26,834 bases of DNA from CAYZEZ01 sp964477295 (GTDB taxonomy: Bacteria; Bacteroidota; Bacteroidia; Bacteroidales; SM23-62). Position 1 is the stretch's first letter. Each line of letters starts with the position of its first letter. Location of the stretch: contig CAYZEZ010000022.1 of the NCBI GenBank assembly GCA_964477295.1, forward strand, positions 1 to 26,834, in the 5' to 3' direction. The notes under the pieces are model-generated. The model was given only the letters and a program-made list of their open reading frames with translations. It was not told the origin of the DNA and searched no databases. The translations under genes and the position numbers were made by a program. Below are positions 7,499 through 15,069 of the stretch, piece after piece.

Positions 7499-8659
7499 AT
7501 GAGTATATCCCTGGCTAAAGAAGAATTTCTTAAAAAATATGGCGCTCCTGCATCTCCGCCACATGTCTATTTTGCACCGGGAAGGGTAAACCTGATTGGT
7601 GAGCACACCGACTATAATGGTGGCTATGTATTCCCCTGTGCTCTGGATTTCGGGACCTATCTCGTCATTGCCCCCAACAGTACTGACAGGATCAACCTGG
7701 CAACAGCTAATTTCGATTTTTCCGGTAGTGTTACTATCAACAAAATGGAAAACCTGGGTAAAAGCTGGACTAATTACCCGATGGGCGTAATGGATCAGTT
7801 CCTGAAACGGGGATTTGAACTAAGAGGTCTCGATATGATGTTCTCGGGAACAGTCCCGTATGGAGCAGGATTATCATCTTCCGCAAGTATTGAAATGGTC
7901 ACAGCCGTTGCCTTGAATGAAATGCTGGATTTCAAACTCGACATGATCGACCTCATCAAGCTTTCGCAAAAAGCCGAAAATGAGTTTGTCGGTGTTAATT
8001 GCGGGATCATGGACCAATTTGCTTCAGGCATGGGAAAAAAGAACAATGCTGTTTTCATTAATTGTGCCACCCTGGAATACCAGAACATTCCAATGGAGGT
8101 TGGAGATAATAAAATCGTCATCTCTAACACGAATAAAAGGCGTGGCCTGTCCGGATCAAAATACAATGAACGCAGGTCACAGTGTGAGCTTGCTGTTGAC
8201 CTCATCTCAGAAGCAAAAAAGATCGGTTTTCTCGGCGAGCTGAGCATAGATGAATTCAACCGGTTAAACCACCTCATAAAAGAAGATGTAATCCTGAGAA
8301 GGGCCCGCCATGTGATCTCTGAGAACAATCGCGTACTCGAAGCCATCCAGGCTTTGCATAAAAATAACCTTGTCCGTTTTGGCCAGCTCATGAATGAATC
8401 ACACGATTCATTGCGTAACGATTATGAGGTAACAGGGATCGAACTCGATACCCTGGTTGATGAAGCACGCAAAGTGCCAGGAGTTCTGGGATCGAGGATG
8501 ACCGGTGCTGGATTTGGCGGTTGTACCGTAAGCCTTGTTAACAGGGATTCACTGGATAACTTCATCCAGGAAGTCGGCATGGCCTATAAATCCAAAACAG
8601 GCATCAAACCCGATTTTTATATAGCCGCTATCGGTGACGGAGCAAGGAGACTGGAATAA
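7499..8659 (+). CDS. galK: Galactokinase
   Basis: A 386-residue cytoplasmic GHMP kinase that phosphorylates alpha-D-galactose at C1 with ATP, the first committed step of the Leloir pathway. The galactokinase signature GRVNLIGEHTDYNGG is at residues 28-42, the phosphate loop GTVPYGAGLSSSAS at 117-130, and the C-terminal SRMTGAGFGGC at about 332-342. The length is normal. ATG at 7499 is the natural start; there is no Shine-Dalgarno, as is common in this phylum. No galT or galactose permease lies beside it, and the only other Leloir gene here is galM at the far right end, so the pathway genes are scattered. An inverted repeat and a TAnnTTTG box lie upstream, suggesting regulated expression. Confidence 0.96.
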   Translation: MSISLAKEEFLKKYGAPASPPHVYFAPGRVNLIGEHTDYNGGYVFPCALDFGTYLVIAPNSTDRINLATANFDFSGSVTINKMENLGKSWTNYPMGVMDQFLKRGFELRGLDMMFSGTVPYGAGLSSSASIEMVTAVALNEMLDFKLDMIDLIKLSQKAENEFVGVNCGIMDQFASGMGKKNNAVFINCATLEYQNIPMEVGDNKIVISNTNKRRGLSGSKYNERRSQCELAVDLISEAKKIGFLGELSIDEFNRLNHLIKEDVILRRARHVISENNRVLEAIQALHKNNLVRFGQLMNESHDSLRNDYEVTGIELDTLVDEARKVPGVLGSRMTGAGFGGCTVSLVNRDSLDNFIQEVGMAYKSKTGIKPDFYIAAIGDGARRLE

Positions 8660-8665
8660 TTGACA

Positions 8666-8679
8666 TTGGCTTTGGCCAA
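8666..8679. terminator. Weak hairpin between convergent galK and ABC permease genes
   Basis: TTGGC (8666-8670) and GCCAA (8675-8679) can pair around TTTG, just after the galK stop. The stem is only 5 bp and no U-tract follows on either strand, so terminator function is doubtful. The convergent spacer is 45 bp. Confidence 0.2.
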
Positions 8680-8704
8680 CGGATTACTAAGTCGGACAAA
8701 TGGA

Positions 8705-9760
8705 TCATCGTGAGCGGATCTCTCTTTTCATGAAGGATAAATAAGAAAAAACGAAACATAACACTGTTATCGATATGAGTCCTGTCACCTGCGGCCAGAC
8801 GAGTAAAATGCTCTGACCCAGAGGCAGCGGTGCGGGAATTGTTCCATAAACCTGCTCCATGGTCAACGGACCGAGACTGCGCACGGATGGCAACAGTAAG
8901 GTACTCGTGGCTTCGCTGAACAGTTGGTTGGGCATTATTCGTAATAAGCTTATTTCCAGTGCCTTAGGACTCAATGCTTTAATAGCAACAGATACATTGG
9001 ATGATGTAATGGCGCTGACGATAAGGTTAACGATTATATTGTAGAATACAGTACAGAAGAGCCATACGGCTATACCTGACATTGCGGATGTTGCCGGTTG
9101 CCGGAAACGTACCGAAAACAGGATGGCTAAACCCAACCAGAATCCGACATATATGATGCTCAGAAGGATGAAGAAGATAATTCGTAAAAACTCTTCAGGA
9201 GTTGGAGGGATGCCTATCGAAACAAGCCCCGTGCCTATTACCAGGAAACCAAGTACGAAAAACAAAATACTTATTACAATAATAGCCGCTGTAAATTTTG
9301 CATTGATAATGTAATCGCGGTGAATGGGCTGGGCAAGAATGAAGGCCAGGGTACCCCTGTTTTGCTCTGAATTTACCGCATCAAATCCCAGGCTGATGCC
9401 AAGCAACGGGCCTAAAAAACCAATGAAGACAAAAAATGACGGAAGGTTTCCATCTGAAACAGTAAACAATTTCAGGAACAGGAATGCGCCGTCATGGTCC
9501 TCCTTAATCGCATTGCTGATATTGTTTAGAGCTGTGTACATCGATCCAAGGCAGGTTAAAGCGATAATGGCAATCAGGATAATAAATCGCCAGCTCCTGA
9601 CATGGTCGGCAATTTCTTTCTGAACCATCACCCAAAACGGGTGAACAATCCGATCATTACTTTTCAACCAGTCTTTTGTCCTGAACCGCTTGAAAAACCT
9701 GACCACCCTTCCCGGGACAGTTTCATTCACGATTTGAGTGTTTTTCGCAGTTTCATTCAT
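8705..9760 (-). CDS. ABC-2-type transporter permease
   Basis: A 351-residue membrane protein. A cytoplasmic N-terminal region of about 60 residues is followed by a first hydrophobic segment (IILIAIIALTCLG), a long loop, then about five more segments, ending in KREIRSR. The block GFDAVNSEQNRGTLAFILAQPI is the usual coupling region of NatB/ABC-2 permeases. The ATG at 9760 was chosen because AAGGAGGG sits 7 bases upstream; the longer frame to 9814 runs into the ATPase gene. It overlaps the end of the ATPase gene by 8 bp, so translation is probably coupled. It forms the membrane half of an exporter or envelope-maintenance ABC system with the ATPase and the NEW3 protein. The substrate is unknown. 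Confidence 0.85.
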   Translation of the reverse strand: MNETAKNTQIVNETVPGRVVRFFKRFRTKDWLKSNDRIVHPFWVMVQKEIADHVRSWRFIILIAIIALTCLGSMYTALNNISNAIKEDHDGAFLFLKLFTVSDGNLPSFFVFIGFLGPLLGISLGFDAVNSEQNRGTLAFILAQPIHRDYIINAKFTAAIIVISILFFVLGFLVIGTGLVSIGIPPTPEEFLRIIFFILLSIIYVGFWLGLAILFSVRFRQPATSAMSGIAVWLFCTVFYNIIVNLIVSAITSSNVSVAIKALSPKALEISLLRIMPNQLFSEATSTLLLPSVRSLGPLTMEQVYGTIPAPLPLGQSILLVWPQVTGLISITVLCFVFSYLSFMKREIRSR

Positions 9761-10739
9761 TTTTATTCCCTCCTTCAAAGTAGCGATAATAAATATCATC
9801 CAGCCCGTATGCATTCTTATTCAGGTAGGTTAACTCCCTGCCTGAAGACACTATAGCCCTTGCTATATCTGCCGTCAAATCCTCCGAACATTCAATCGAG
9901 TAATGGTTTTTGTTCCTCTGGATTGACTTGATCCCATCCATGGGACTGAGTAATTCTTTGATCCAGTCACTGTTTTGCGATGTATCGCTGCTTACCTCTG
10001 AAGCAGTTTGCAATGTTTTGATTCCCGCCTCAATGATGAATGGACTGTGGCTGAGAAGATTCTGTGAAAGCGACTCGATATTCCCTTCTGCCAGGAGTGT
10101 TCCGTTGACGAACAAACCCACACGGTCACAGACTTCCTGAACCTGGTGCAGATGGTGCGATGAGAGCAGCACGGTCAATCCATCCTCCCTGCTCAGGGTA
10201 ACAATAAGGTCCAGGAATTCGCGCACCCCGGTAGGATCAATACCCAGGGTAGGTTCATCGAGAATGATAATTCCCGGGTCTTTGATCATGACCTCGGCAA
10301 GACCAAGGCGTTGCCGCATCCCGCGTGAATATTTCCCTGCCCTCTTCCCTGCATCATTGCCCAGCCCAACCCTGCTTATCATTTGCTCAGCTTTCTCAGA
10401 TGCCAGATTTCCCGGGATCCGGTTTAACCTGGCGATGTAGATGAGATTCTCCAGGCCGGTCATATCATCATAGAATCCTATTTCCTCCGGCAAATAACCT
10501 ACAAACCTTTTCACCTTTACCGGATCACGGGTAGGATTTATTCCGTTAACAATAACCGATCCGGCATCAGGATCTGTTAATCCAAGGGTCATAAGAATAA
10601 CGGTGGATTTACCGGCTCCGTTTGGCCCGAGAAGCCCAAAGATCTCTCCCTTACGTATAGAAAGGTTGAGATTGTCAACAGCCTTAAATGATCCATACGT
10701 CTTCGTCAGATCCCTGATCTCGATAATATTTCCGTCCAT
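9753..10739 (-). CDS. ABC transporter ATP-binding protein
   Basis: A 328-residue cytoplasmic ATPase. Walker A GPNGAGKST is at about 38-46, the signature YSRGMRQRL at 137-145, Walker B IIILDEP at about 157-163, and the H-loop His near 195 (LLSSHH). About 90 residues after the core form a C-terminal extension of the kind seen in CcmA/NatA-type exporters. It starts 3 bp after the NEW3 gene and overlaps the permease gene by 8 bp, so the three are one translationally coupled operon. A perfect AAGGAGGT lies 5 bases upstream of the ATG, which fixes the start. Substrate is not predictable from sequence alone. Confidence 0.93.
   Translation of the reverse strand: MDGNIIEIRDLTKTYGSFKAVDNLNLSIRKGEIFGLLGPNGAGKSTVILMTLGLTDPDAGSVIVNGINPTRDPVKVKRFVGYLPEEIGFYDDMTGLENLIYIARLNRIPGNLASEKAEQMISRVGLGNDAGKRAGKYSRGMRQRLGLAEVMIKDPGIIILDEPTLGIDPTGVREFLDLIVTLSREDGLTVLLSSHHLHQVQEVCDRVGLFVNGTLLAEGNIESLSQNLLSHSPFIIEAGIKTLQTASEVSSDTSQNSDWIKELLSPMDGIKSIQRNKNHYSIECSEDLTADIARAIVSSGRELTYLNKNAYGLDDIYYRYFEGGNKNE
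9768..9775 (-). promoter_or_regulatory. Strong Shine-Dalgarno of the ABC permease gene
   Basis: Minus-strand AAGGAGGG, 7 bases before the ATG at 9760. It lies inside the ATPase coding region and supports the shorter permease start. Confidence 0.75.
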
Positions 10740-10742
10740 TGC

Positions 10743-11894
10743 TTACCTCCTTCCGTACTTTCGGAATAAGTAAAAAATGCTTCCGATGGCAGCAACAATG
10801 ATGAGTATTCCAATCCATCCCCAGATCATGGGCGTTTTAACGGCAATTCTGAAAGAGGCCTTGGAGGAAACTTCCGGTGTCTTGGCGGTAATGTTTGTAG
10901 CATAATCACCCGTGATGGCTTTTTTATCCACTTTGATGGTTGCCAGAACGGTTGCATCCTTGCCGGCTTCAAGTTTGTCTATTTTCCGTGGATCGAAAGA
11001 AACCACCCAGTTAATAGGGGTAGATGAGCTGAGATCAATGTTCTGGAGTTCCGCGGAACCGGTATTCCTGATGAGCAGTTTGATTTTCTTTTCATCGCCG
11101 GCCGTGACATGCGTACTTAACAAGCCGGTGGGTGTGGTAAGTTCCATTTCATAACTCCCGGTTATTACGACCTCCAGGTCCAGCTTTGCCGAAGTAGAGC
11201 TGGTAACTGCCATTATTGGGACCGTATAGGATCCTGCCTGAAGGTTATCCGGAGGATCCACATCGATATTAAAATTAGCAGTCCCGTTGGCTTCAATTTC
11301 GACAGAGGTGGCCTGCTTATAGTTAGGCTTGAAGATCACATTCCAGCCGCGTGGGACATCAGCCCTCAATGAATACAGCTGTTTTTCCCCTGTCCTGTTC
11401 TTTAATTCAGCATTGAATGTGAAATTGGACCTGGCATGCCCTTCCATATTCGCCTGCTTAGAGGTAAATTCGGTTTTAAATGTACCTTGCTCCGACACAC
11501 GAACAATCAAAGGCAGTACCCCGGAATTACCTGCTAATATTTTGAACCGGTAATTGCCTTTGTTCACTTTGAGGGGAACCTCAACGTTTAGAGAAATTGT
11601 TCTTTTATCATGCGGAAGGACAGAAAGTTGTCCGATATAATATTTACCGGATTTAAGGATATAATTCCATTGACCTGGTAAACCCGACAGGGTCAGACTG
11701 ACGGTTGAAATTTCACTGCCGGAATTAATCACATCAATGGAATAGTTGATGGATTCTCCTGGTGAAACTGTAACCATCGTATAAGGAGTATACAACTTAA
11801 CACTGTCAGTTCCGGTTTCGGCGTGGCAGTATAAAGATAAAATGCCTGCGAACAGGCATAAAGCAAATCTGTAAATCTTCGTACTTGTTAACAT
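10743..11894 (-). CDS. NEW3-domain secreted, membrane-anchored protein
   Basis: A 383-residue protein with a signal peptide (to about residue 25, LYCHAETG), repeated Ig-like beta-sandwich segments, and one C-terminal membrane helix (about 357-376) followed by a basic tail RKYGRR, so it is anchored with its bulk outside the cytoplasm. At least two to three tandem modules are visible from patterns such as VSPGESINYSIDVINSG (about 43-59) and VTAGDEKKIKLLIRNTGSAEL (about 262-282), which are typical of NEW3/CARDB domains (COG1470-like). Related proteins are often encoded beside an ATPase-permease pair, as here, which suggests an accessory subunit of the ABC system. A GGAGG lies 9 bases before the ATG. 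The function in transport is unknown. Confidence 0.8.
   Translation of the reverse strand: MLTSTKIYRFALCLFAGILSLYCHAETGTDSVKLYTPYTMVTVSPGESINYSIDVINSGSEISTVSLTLSGLPGQWNYILKSGKYYIGQLSVLPHDKRTISLNVEVPLKVNKGNYRFKILAGNSGVLPLIVRVSEQGTFKTEFTSKQANMEGHARSNFTFNAELKNRTGEKQLYSLRADVPRGWNVIFKPNYKQATSVEIEANGTANFNIDVDPPDNLQAGSYTVPIMAVTSSTSAKLDLEVVITGSYEMELTTPTGLLSTHVTAGDEKKIKLLIRNTGSAELQNIDLSSSTPINWVVSFDPRKIDKLEAGKDATVLATIKVDKKAITGDYATNITAKTPEVSSKASFRIAVKTPMIWGWIGILIIVAAIGSIFYLFRKYGRR
10745..10752 (-). promoter_or_regulatory. Strong Shine-Dalgarno of the ABC ATPase gene
   Basis: Minus-strand AAGGAGGT, 5 bases before the ATG at 10739, overlapping the last codons of the NEW3 gene. It is a full match to the anti-SD. 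Confidence 0.8.
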
Positions 11895-11903
11895 AAAAAA
11901 AAT

Positions 11904-11908
11904 CCTCC
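11904..11908 (-). promoter_or_regulatory. Shine-Dalgarno of the NEW3 gene
   Basis: Minus-strand GGAGG, 9 bases before the ATG at 11894, separated from it by an A/T run. Confidence 0.6.
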
Positions 11909-11939
11909 AATATTTTTAAATGTATTTCAATACGAGGTG

Positions 11940-11947
11940 CAAATTTA
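11940..11947 (-). promoter_or_regulatory. Candidate -7 promoter box of the NEW3-ABC operon
   Basis: Minus-strand TAAATTTG matches TAnnTTTG exactly, about 45 bp before the ATG. It predicts a leader of roughly 38 bases containing the GGAGG. The -33 region has only TGTTTT, not TTTG. Confidence 0.45.
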
Positions 11948-12437
11948 TATTGAGCATCGGAATTATAAAACAGGTTTGGAGACCAGGAATTTCCAAATGT
12001 CCTGTTTATTTACACAAGTTACTTAAATCCAATCACTTATAAGTATTCTTAAAAAATCTTAAAAAAATTTAAAAGTGTTTAAATAGTGCAGAGGCAAATC
12101 ACTTTTCCTGGTTCAATTCATCATTGCTTAAAAGAAAATCCCTATTGTGGATTTATCGGGAAGGGTTGACGGTGATCAGGAAGGATTGGTTCCCTGAGAC
12201 AGCGGCGCCCACAAGTTCAGCAAGCCAAACGAGACTTATTTATGCCTTGTGCTAATGAGGAAATTAAATATTTTTAAATCTGAGATGATTTTGAAAACCT
12301 GCCAAAATAACCAGTCCTTCAAAAATGGCATTTATATAATTTGTTAATTTTACAATCAAAATCTTAAAGAAAGAATGTGCCCATTCAGATTCATTCTTTT
12401 TTTTGTTTGTTGCTTCAGAAGTGATTTTTACCGGGTG
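11948..12437. other. Divergent intergenic region without a convincing gene
   Basis: Most of the 585-bp space between the NEW3 operon and the CLC gene. It holds an A/T-rich patch with a direct repeat of TCTTAAAAAA (12047-12056 and 12057-12066) and long T runs near 12395-12410. A minus-strand open frame at 12264-12527 overlaps the CLC start, lacks a ribosome-binding site and has no recognisable domain, so I do not call it. No tRNA, terminator or riboswitch was recognised; a small RNA cannot be excluded. Confidence 0.5.
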
Positions 12438-12445
12438 TAATTTTG
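12438..12445 (+). promoter_or_regulatory. Candidate -7 promoter box of the CLC gene
   Basis: TAATTTTG matches TAnnTTTG exactly, 42 bases before the ATG at 12480. TTTG at 12406-12409 is farther upstream than the usual -33 spacing. Confidence 0.4.
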
Positions 12446-12479
12446 CTATTCTTCGCATAAAACCTGTCTGAGTTGGAAG

Positions 12480-14258
12480 ATGAAATGGCTCAAATTTCAT
12501 AGGCTGCATAGCTGGAAAATCAGGCACCGGGCCAAAGAATTGATCCGCTACCTGAGAATGTCAAATGCCAGTTATTTTCTGGTATTTTCAATATTGGTCG
12601 GGCTGGGTGGTGGATTTGGTGCTATCCTTTTCCGTTGGTTGATTCATCAATTCAGGAATATTTTTTTTGATAAAGGAGAAAGCCTGCTGGGTTTTATGGG
12701 CCAATATTATGTTGTTCTTATACCTGCTATAGGGGGACTGATCATTGGGCCATTAATATATTTTTTTGCCAGAGAGGCCAAAGGGCATGGTGTTCCGGAA
12801 GTAATAACCTCCATGGTTATGCATGGCGGAAGGATCCGCCCCAGAGTAGCATTTGTTAAGGCACTCGCCTCTTCCATCTGTATCGGTTCGGGAGGATCGG
12901 CAGGACGTGAAGGTCCGATCATCCAGATCGGTTCTGCCATAGGATCCTCAATCGGGCAACTCTTCAGGCTGACGGAAGAAAAGACCAAGACCCTTGTTGC
13001 CTGTGGGGCAGCTGCCGGGATAGCCGCCACCTTCAATGCGCCGCTGGGAGGTATATTTTTCGCACTGGAAGTTATCCTGAGGGAATACGGGCTGAGAAAT
13101 TTTTCATCCGTTGTCCTTTCCTCCGTTACAGCTACCGTGATTTCAAGATATTTTCTGGGTGATTTTCCGGCCTTTCAATTACCCCCTTTTAAGTTATACG
13201 GTATCTGGGATATGCCGTACTATTTTGCCTTCGGATTGTTAACGGCTGTCTTTGCATGGCTTTTTATTAAAGTCCTGTACAAAAGTGAAGATATTTTTAA
13301 TTCCCTGAAAATACCCGAGTATATCAAACCCGCAACAGGTGGATTGATCATTGGATTGATCGGCTTGTATTTCCCCCAGGTCTTCGGCGTAGGGTACGAA
13401 GTTATCGAAAACTCAATCAACGGTGGAATTGAACTTAAAATCATCATTGCCCTGGTATTTCTGAAAGTTATTGCCACATCTGTTACTCTGGGGTCCGGTG
13501 GATCAGGTGGTATTTTTGCCCCGTCACTGTTTATAGGGGCCCTGCTGGGAGAGTCTTTCGGACATTTGGTCCAGCTGGTAATGCCATCCGTGTTAATACC
13601 CCCCGGCGCATTCGCCCTGGTCGGTATGGCAGCTGTTTTTGCCGGTACGGCACAGGCTCCGATCTCTGCTATCCTTCTCCTGTTTGAGATGACCGGGAAT
13701 TATAAGATCCTGCCCCCCCTGATGGTCACCTGTGTAATCTCAACGGTTTTGGTCAGGTGGATGACAAAAAATTCAATCTATACTTTAAAATTGGTAAGGA
13801 AAGGTATTGATATAAACAAATTCAAGGAAGTTGACCTGATGGATACAATTACGGTTTCCGAAGCTATGATCTCAAATACCATTTCTGTCCATCAATCCGA
13901 CACGATCAAGAGTGCCGGTTTAATGATTAAATCTACCAGTCACAGAGGTTTTCCTGTGCTTGGCAGCGATGGAAGACTGATTGGCATGGTAACCCGTAAG
14001 GATATAAACAGGGCGTTTGCAGAAGGAGAAGCCGAAGAAAAAGTAGACAGGATCATGTCCAGAGACATTACCGTTTGCTTTCCTGATGAAAGCCTGAAAA
14101 CAGCTTTACACAAGATGGCGGTCAGAAATATTGGCAGGATACCTGTTGTGAAAAGGGATGATACGGAACATCTCATTGGGTTAATCACCCGGAAATCCAT
14201 TATCAGTGCTTATAACAAGGCTCTGGTAACCGTTAGAAGCAAAGCAACAACCGGTTAA
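12480..14258 (+). CDS. CLC-family chloride channel/transporter with two CBS domains
   Basis: A 592-residue inner-membrane protein: about 430 residues of CLC fold, then a tandem CBS pair (about 455-585; for example SHRGFPVLGSDGRLIGMVTR and NIGRIPVVKRDDTEHLIGLI) that in other CLCs senses nucleotides. The anion-path motifs are visible: GHGVP at 102-106 (usually GSGIP, so the Ser is His here), GREGP at 142-146 with gating Glu144, and GGIFAP at 343-348. In NAPLGGIFFALEV the residue at the internal proton-glutamate position appears to be Val198, as in channel-type CLCs, not Glu. The protein may thus be a channel or an exchanger with another proton path; sequence alone does not decide. It is a single-gene unit with its own likely promoter. 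Confidence 0.93.
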   Translation: MKWLKFHRLHSWKIRHRAKELIRYLRMSNASYFLVFSILVGLGGGFGAILFRWLIHQFRNIFFDKGESLLGFMGQYYVVLIPAIGGLIIGPLIYFFAREAKGHGVPEVITSMVMHGGRIRPRVAFVKALASSICIGSGGSAGREGPIIQIGSAIGSSIGQLFRLTEEKTKTLVACGAAAGIAATFNAPLGGIFFALEVILREYGLRNFSSVVLSSVTATVISRYFLGDFPAFQLPPFKLYGIWDMPYYFAFGLLTAVFAWLFIKVLYKSEDIFNSLKIPEYIKPATGGLIIGLIGLYFPQVFGVGYEVIENSINGGIELKIIIALVFLKVIATSVTLGSGGSGGIFAPSLFIGALLGESFGHLVQLVMPSVLIPPGAFALVGMAAVFAGTAQAPISAILLLFEMTGNYKILPPLMVTCVISTVLVRWMTKNSIYTLKLVRKGIDINKFKEVDLMDTITVSEAMISNTISVHQSDTIKSAGLMIKSTSHRGFPVLGSDGRLIGMVTRKDINRAFAEGEAEEKVDRIMSRDITVCFPDESLKTALHKMAVRNIGRIPVVKRDDTEHLIGLITRKSIISAYNKALVTVRSKATTG

Positions 14259-14353
14259 TGGAGCATAAGTAAGTTCATTAAAAACAGAAAAAATGATATC
14301 CGTATTGTAATGGTAGGCAAAAAAGGCAACCTTATTCAGGCGTTGTCTTACAG

Positions 14354-14374
14354 TCTACTGCCTACTGTCTACTT
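14354..14374. repeat. 7-bp tandem repeat overlapping the 3' end of the DJ-1/PfpI gene
   Basis: About three units of CTACTG plus one variable base (CTACTG at 14355 and 14362, CTAC at 14369). On the minus strand the unit is GTAGNCA-like and supplies both the last codons and the TAG stop of the DJ-1/PfpI gene. Similar short word-like repeats lie at 19827-19892 and 25406-25429. Confidence 0.6.
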
Positions 14375-14978
14375 TTTCTTTCACCGCCTCACACATCTGT
14401 ATCCTGTAATACCTGCTCCTTACTGTCGTAACAATATTCCCGTCCACAACAGGCGGAGGATTGTCAGGTATGAAAGTTGCTCCGGCTGCTTCATATTCTT
14501 CCTGGTAATCAGCATGCCCTGTAACGCGCTTACCCGAAATAACACCTGCCCTGGCCAATAACCTTACACCCCTGCACCAGGCTGCAACGACTTTGTTTGA
14601 TCCTACCGCTTCCCTGATGAGCTGCAAGGTTTCCTCGCTCTGCAGGAGATTTTTATGCGACCTGCCTGGCAGGATCATAACAACAGCATATTGGCTAATG
14701 TCAACTTCAGGAATATGAAGGTCAACCACAACCGGCCCCCTCTGAAAATAATTTACTGCCGTTTCACAAGGGTAAAGTGTATCTTTTAATCCTGCAATAT
14801 CATAGCTCCATCCAAAACTGGTTATAAGTTCCTCGATATTCATCGATTCATCATCCACATTAAAGTTGGCTCCATAGTCATCATCCATTAGCATCAATAC
14901 CCTAACTGGCTGATCCTGTGCGGCAGATGAGACAAAAAGGATTATTAAACAGGCAAGAAAAATGATTATTTTCTTCAT
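14355..14978 (-). CDS. Secreted DJ-1/PfpI-family protein
   Basis: A 207-residue protein with a signal peptide (MKKIIIFLACLIILFVSSAA, cleavage near AAQDQ) and a class I glutamine amidotransferase-like DJ-1/PfpI fold. The nucleophile elbow AAWCRGVRLLARAGV has Cys135, and the following GKRVTGH is typical of the family; the residue after Cys is Arg rather than the usual His. An acidic cluster near the start of the fold (MDDDYG) may supply the conserved acid. Family roles range from peptidase and chaperone to glyoxalase, so the function is uncertain; secretion makes an intracellular amidotransferase role unlikely. It diverges from the P1 peptidase gene. The last residues (VDSRQ) and stop are encoded by a tandem repeat, so the original C-terminus may have differed. 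Confidence 0.8.
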   Translation of the reverse strand: MKKIIIFLACLIILFVSSAAQDQPVRVLMLMDDDYGANFNVDDESMNIEELITSFGWSYDIAGLKDTLYPCETAVNYFQRGPVVVDLHIPEVDISQYAVVMILPGRSHKNLLQSEETLQLIREAVGSNKVVAAWCRGVRLLARAGVISGKRVTGHADYQEEYEAAGATFIPDNPPPVVDGNIVTTVRSRYYRIQMCEAVKEKVDSRQ

Positions 14979-15021
14979 CTTTTATGTTTTAGGTTACTCT
15001 AATACTCTTCTAAATTATCAG

Positions 15022-15043
15022 ATTTTTGAATAACTTCAAAAAT
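15022..15043. promoter_or_regulatory. Perfect palindrome in the DJ-1/P1 peptidase divergent promoter region
   Basis: ATTTTTGAA (15022-15030) and TTCAAAAAT (15035-15043) are exact reverse complements around TAAC. The position is near the centre of the 91-bp spacer between the two divergent starts, as expected for a shared operator. The AT-rich composition raises the chance of a random match. Confidence 0.4.
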
Positions 15044-15069
15044 TAAAGAAACCAATAATATGTTTTAAA

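Noticed and set aside
7795..8391. 198-codon minus-strand open frame within galK
   Set aside because: It is wholly antisense to the strongly conserved galactokinase, and its residues are low in recognisable pattern.
12264..12527. 87-codon minus-strand open frame in the region upstream of the CLC gene
   Set aside because: It overlaps the start of the CLC gene on the other strand, has no ribosome-binding site and no recognisable domain.
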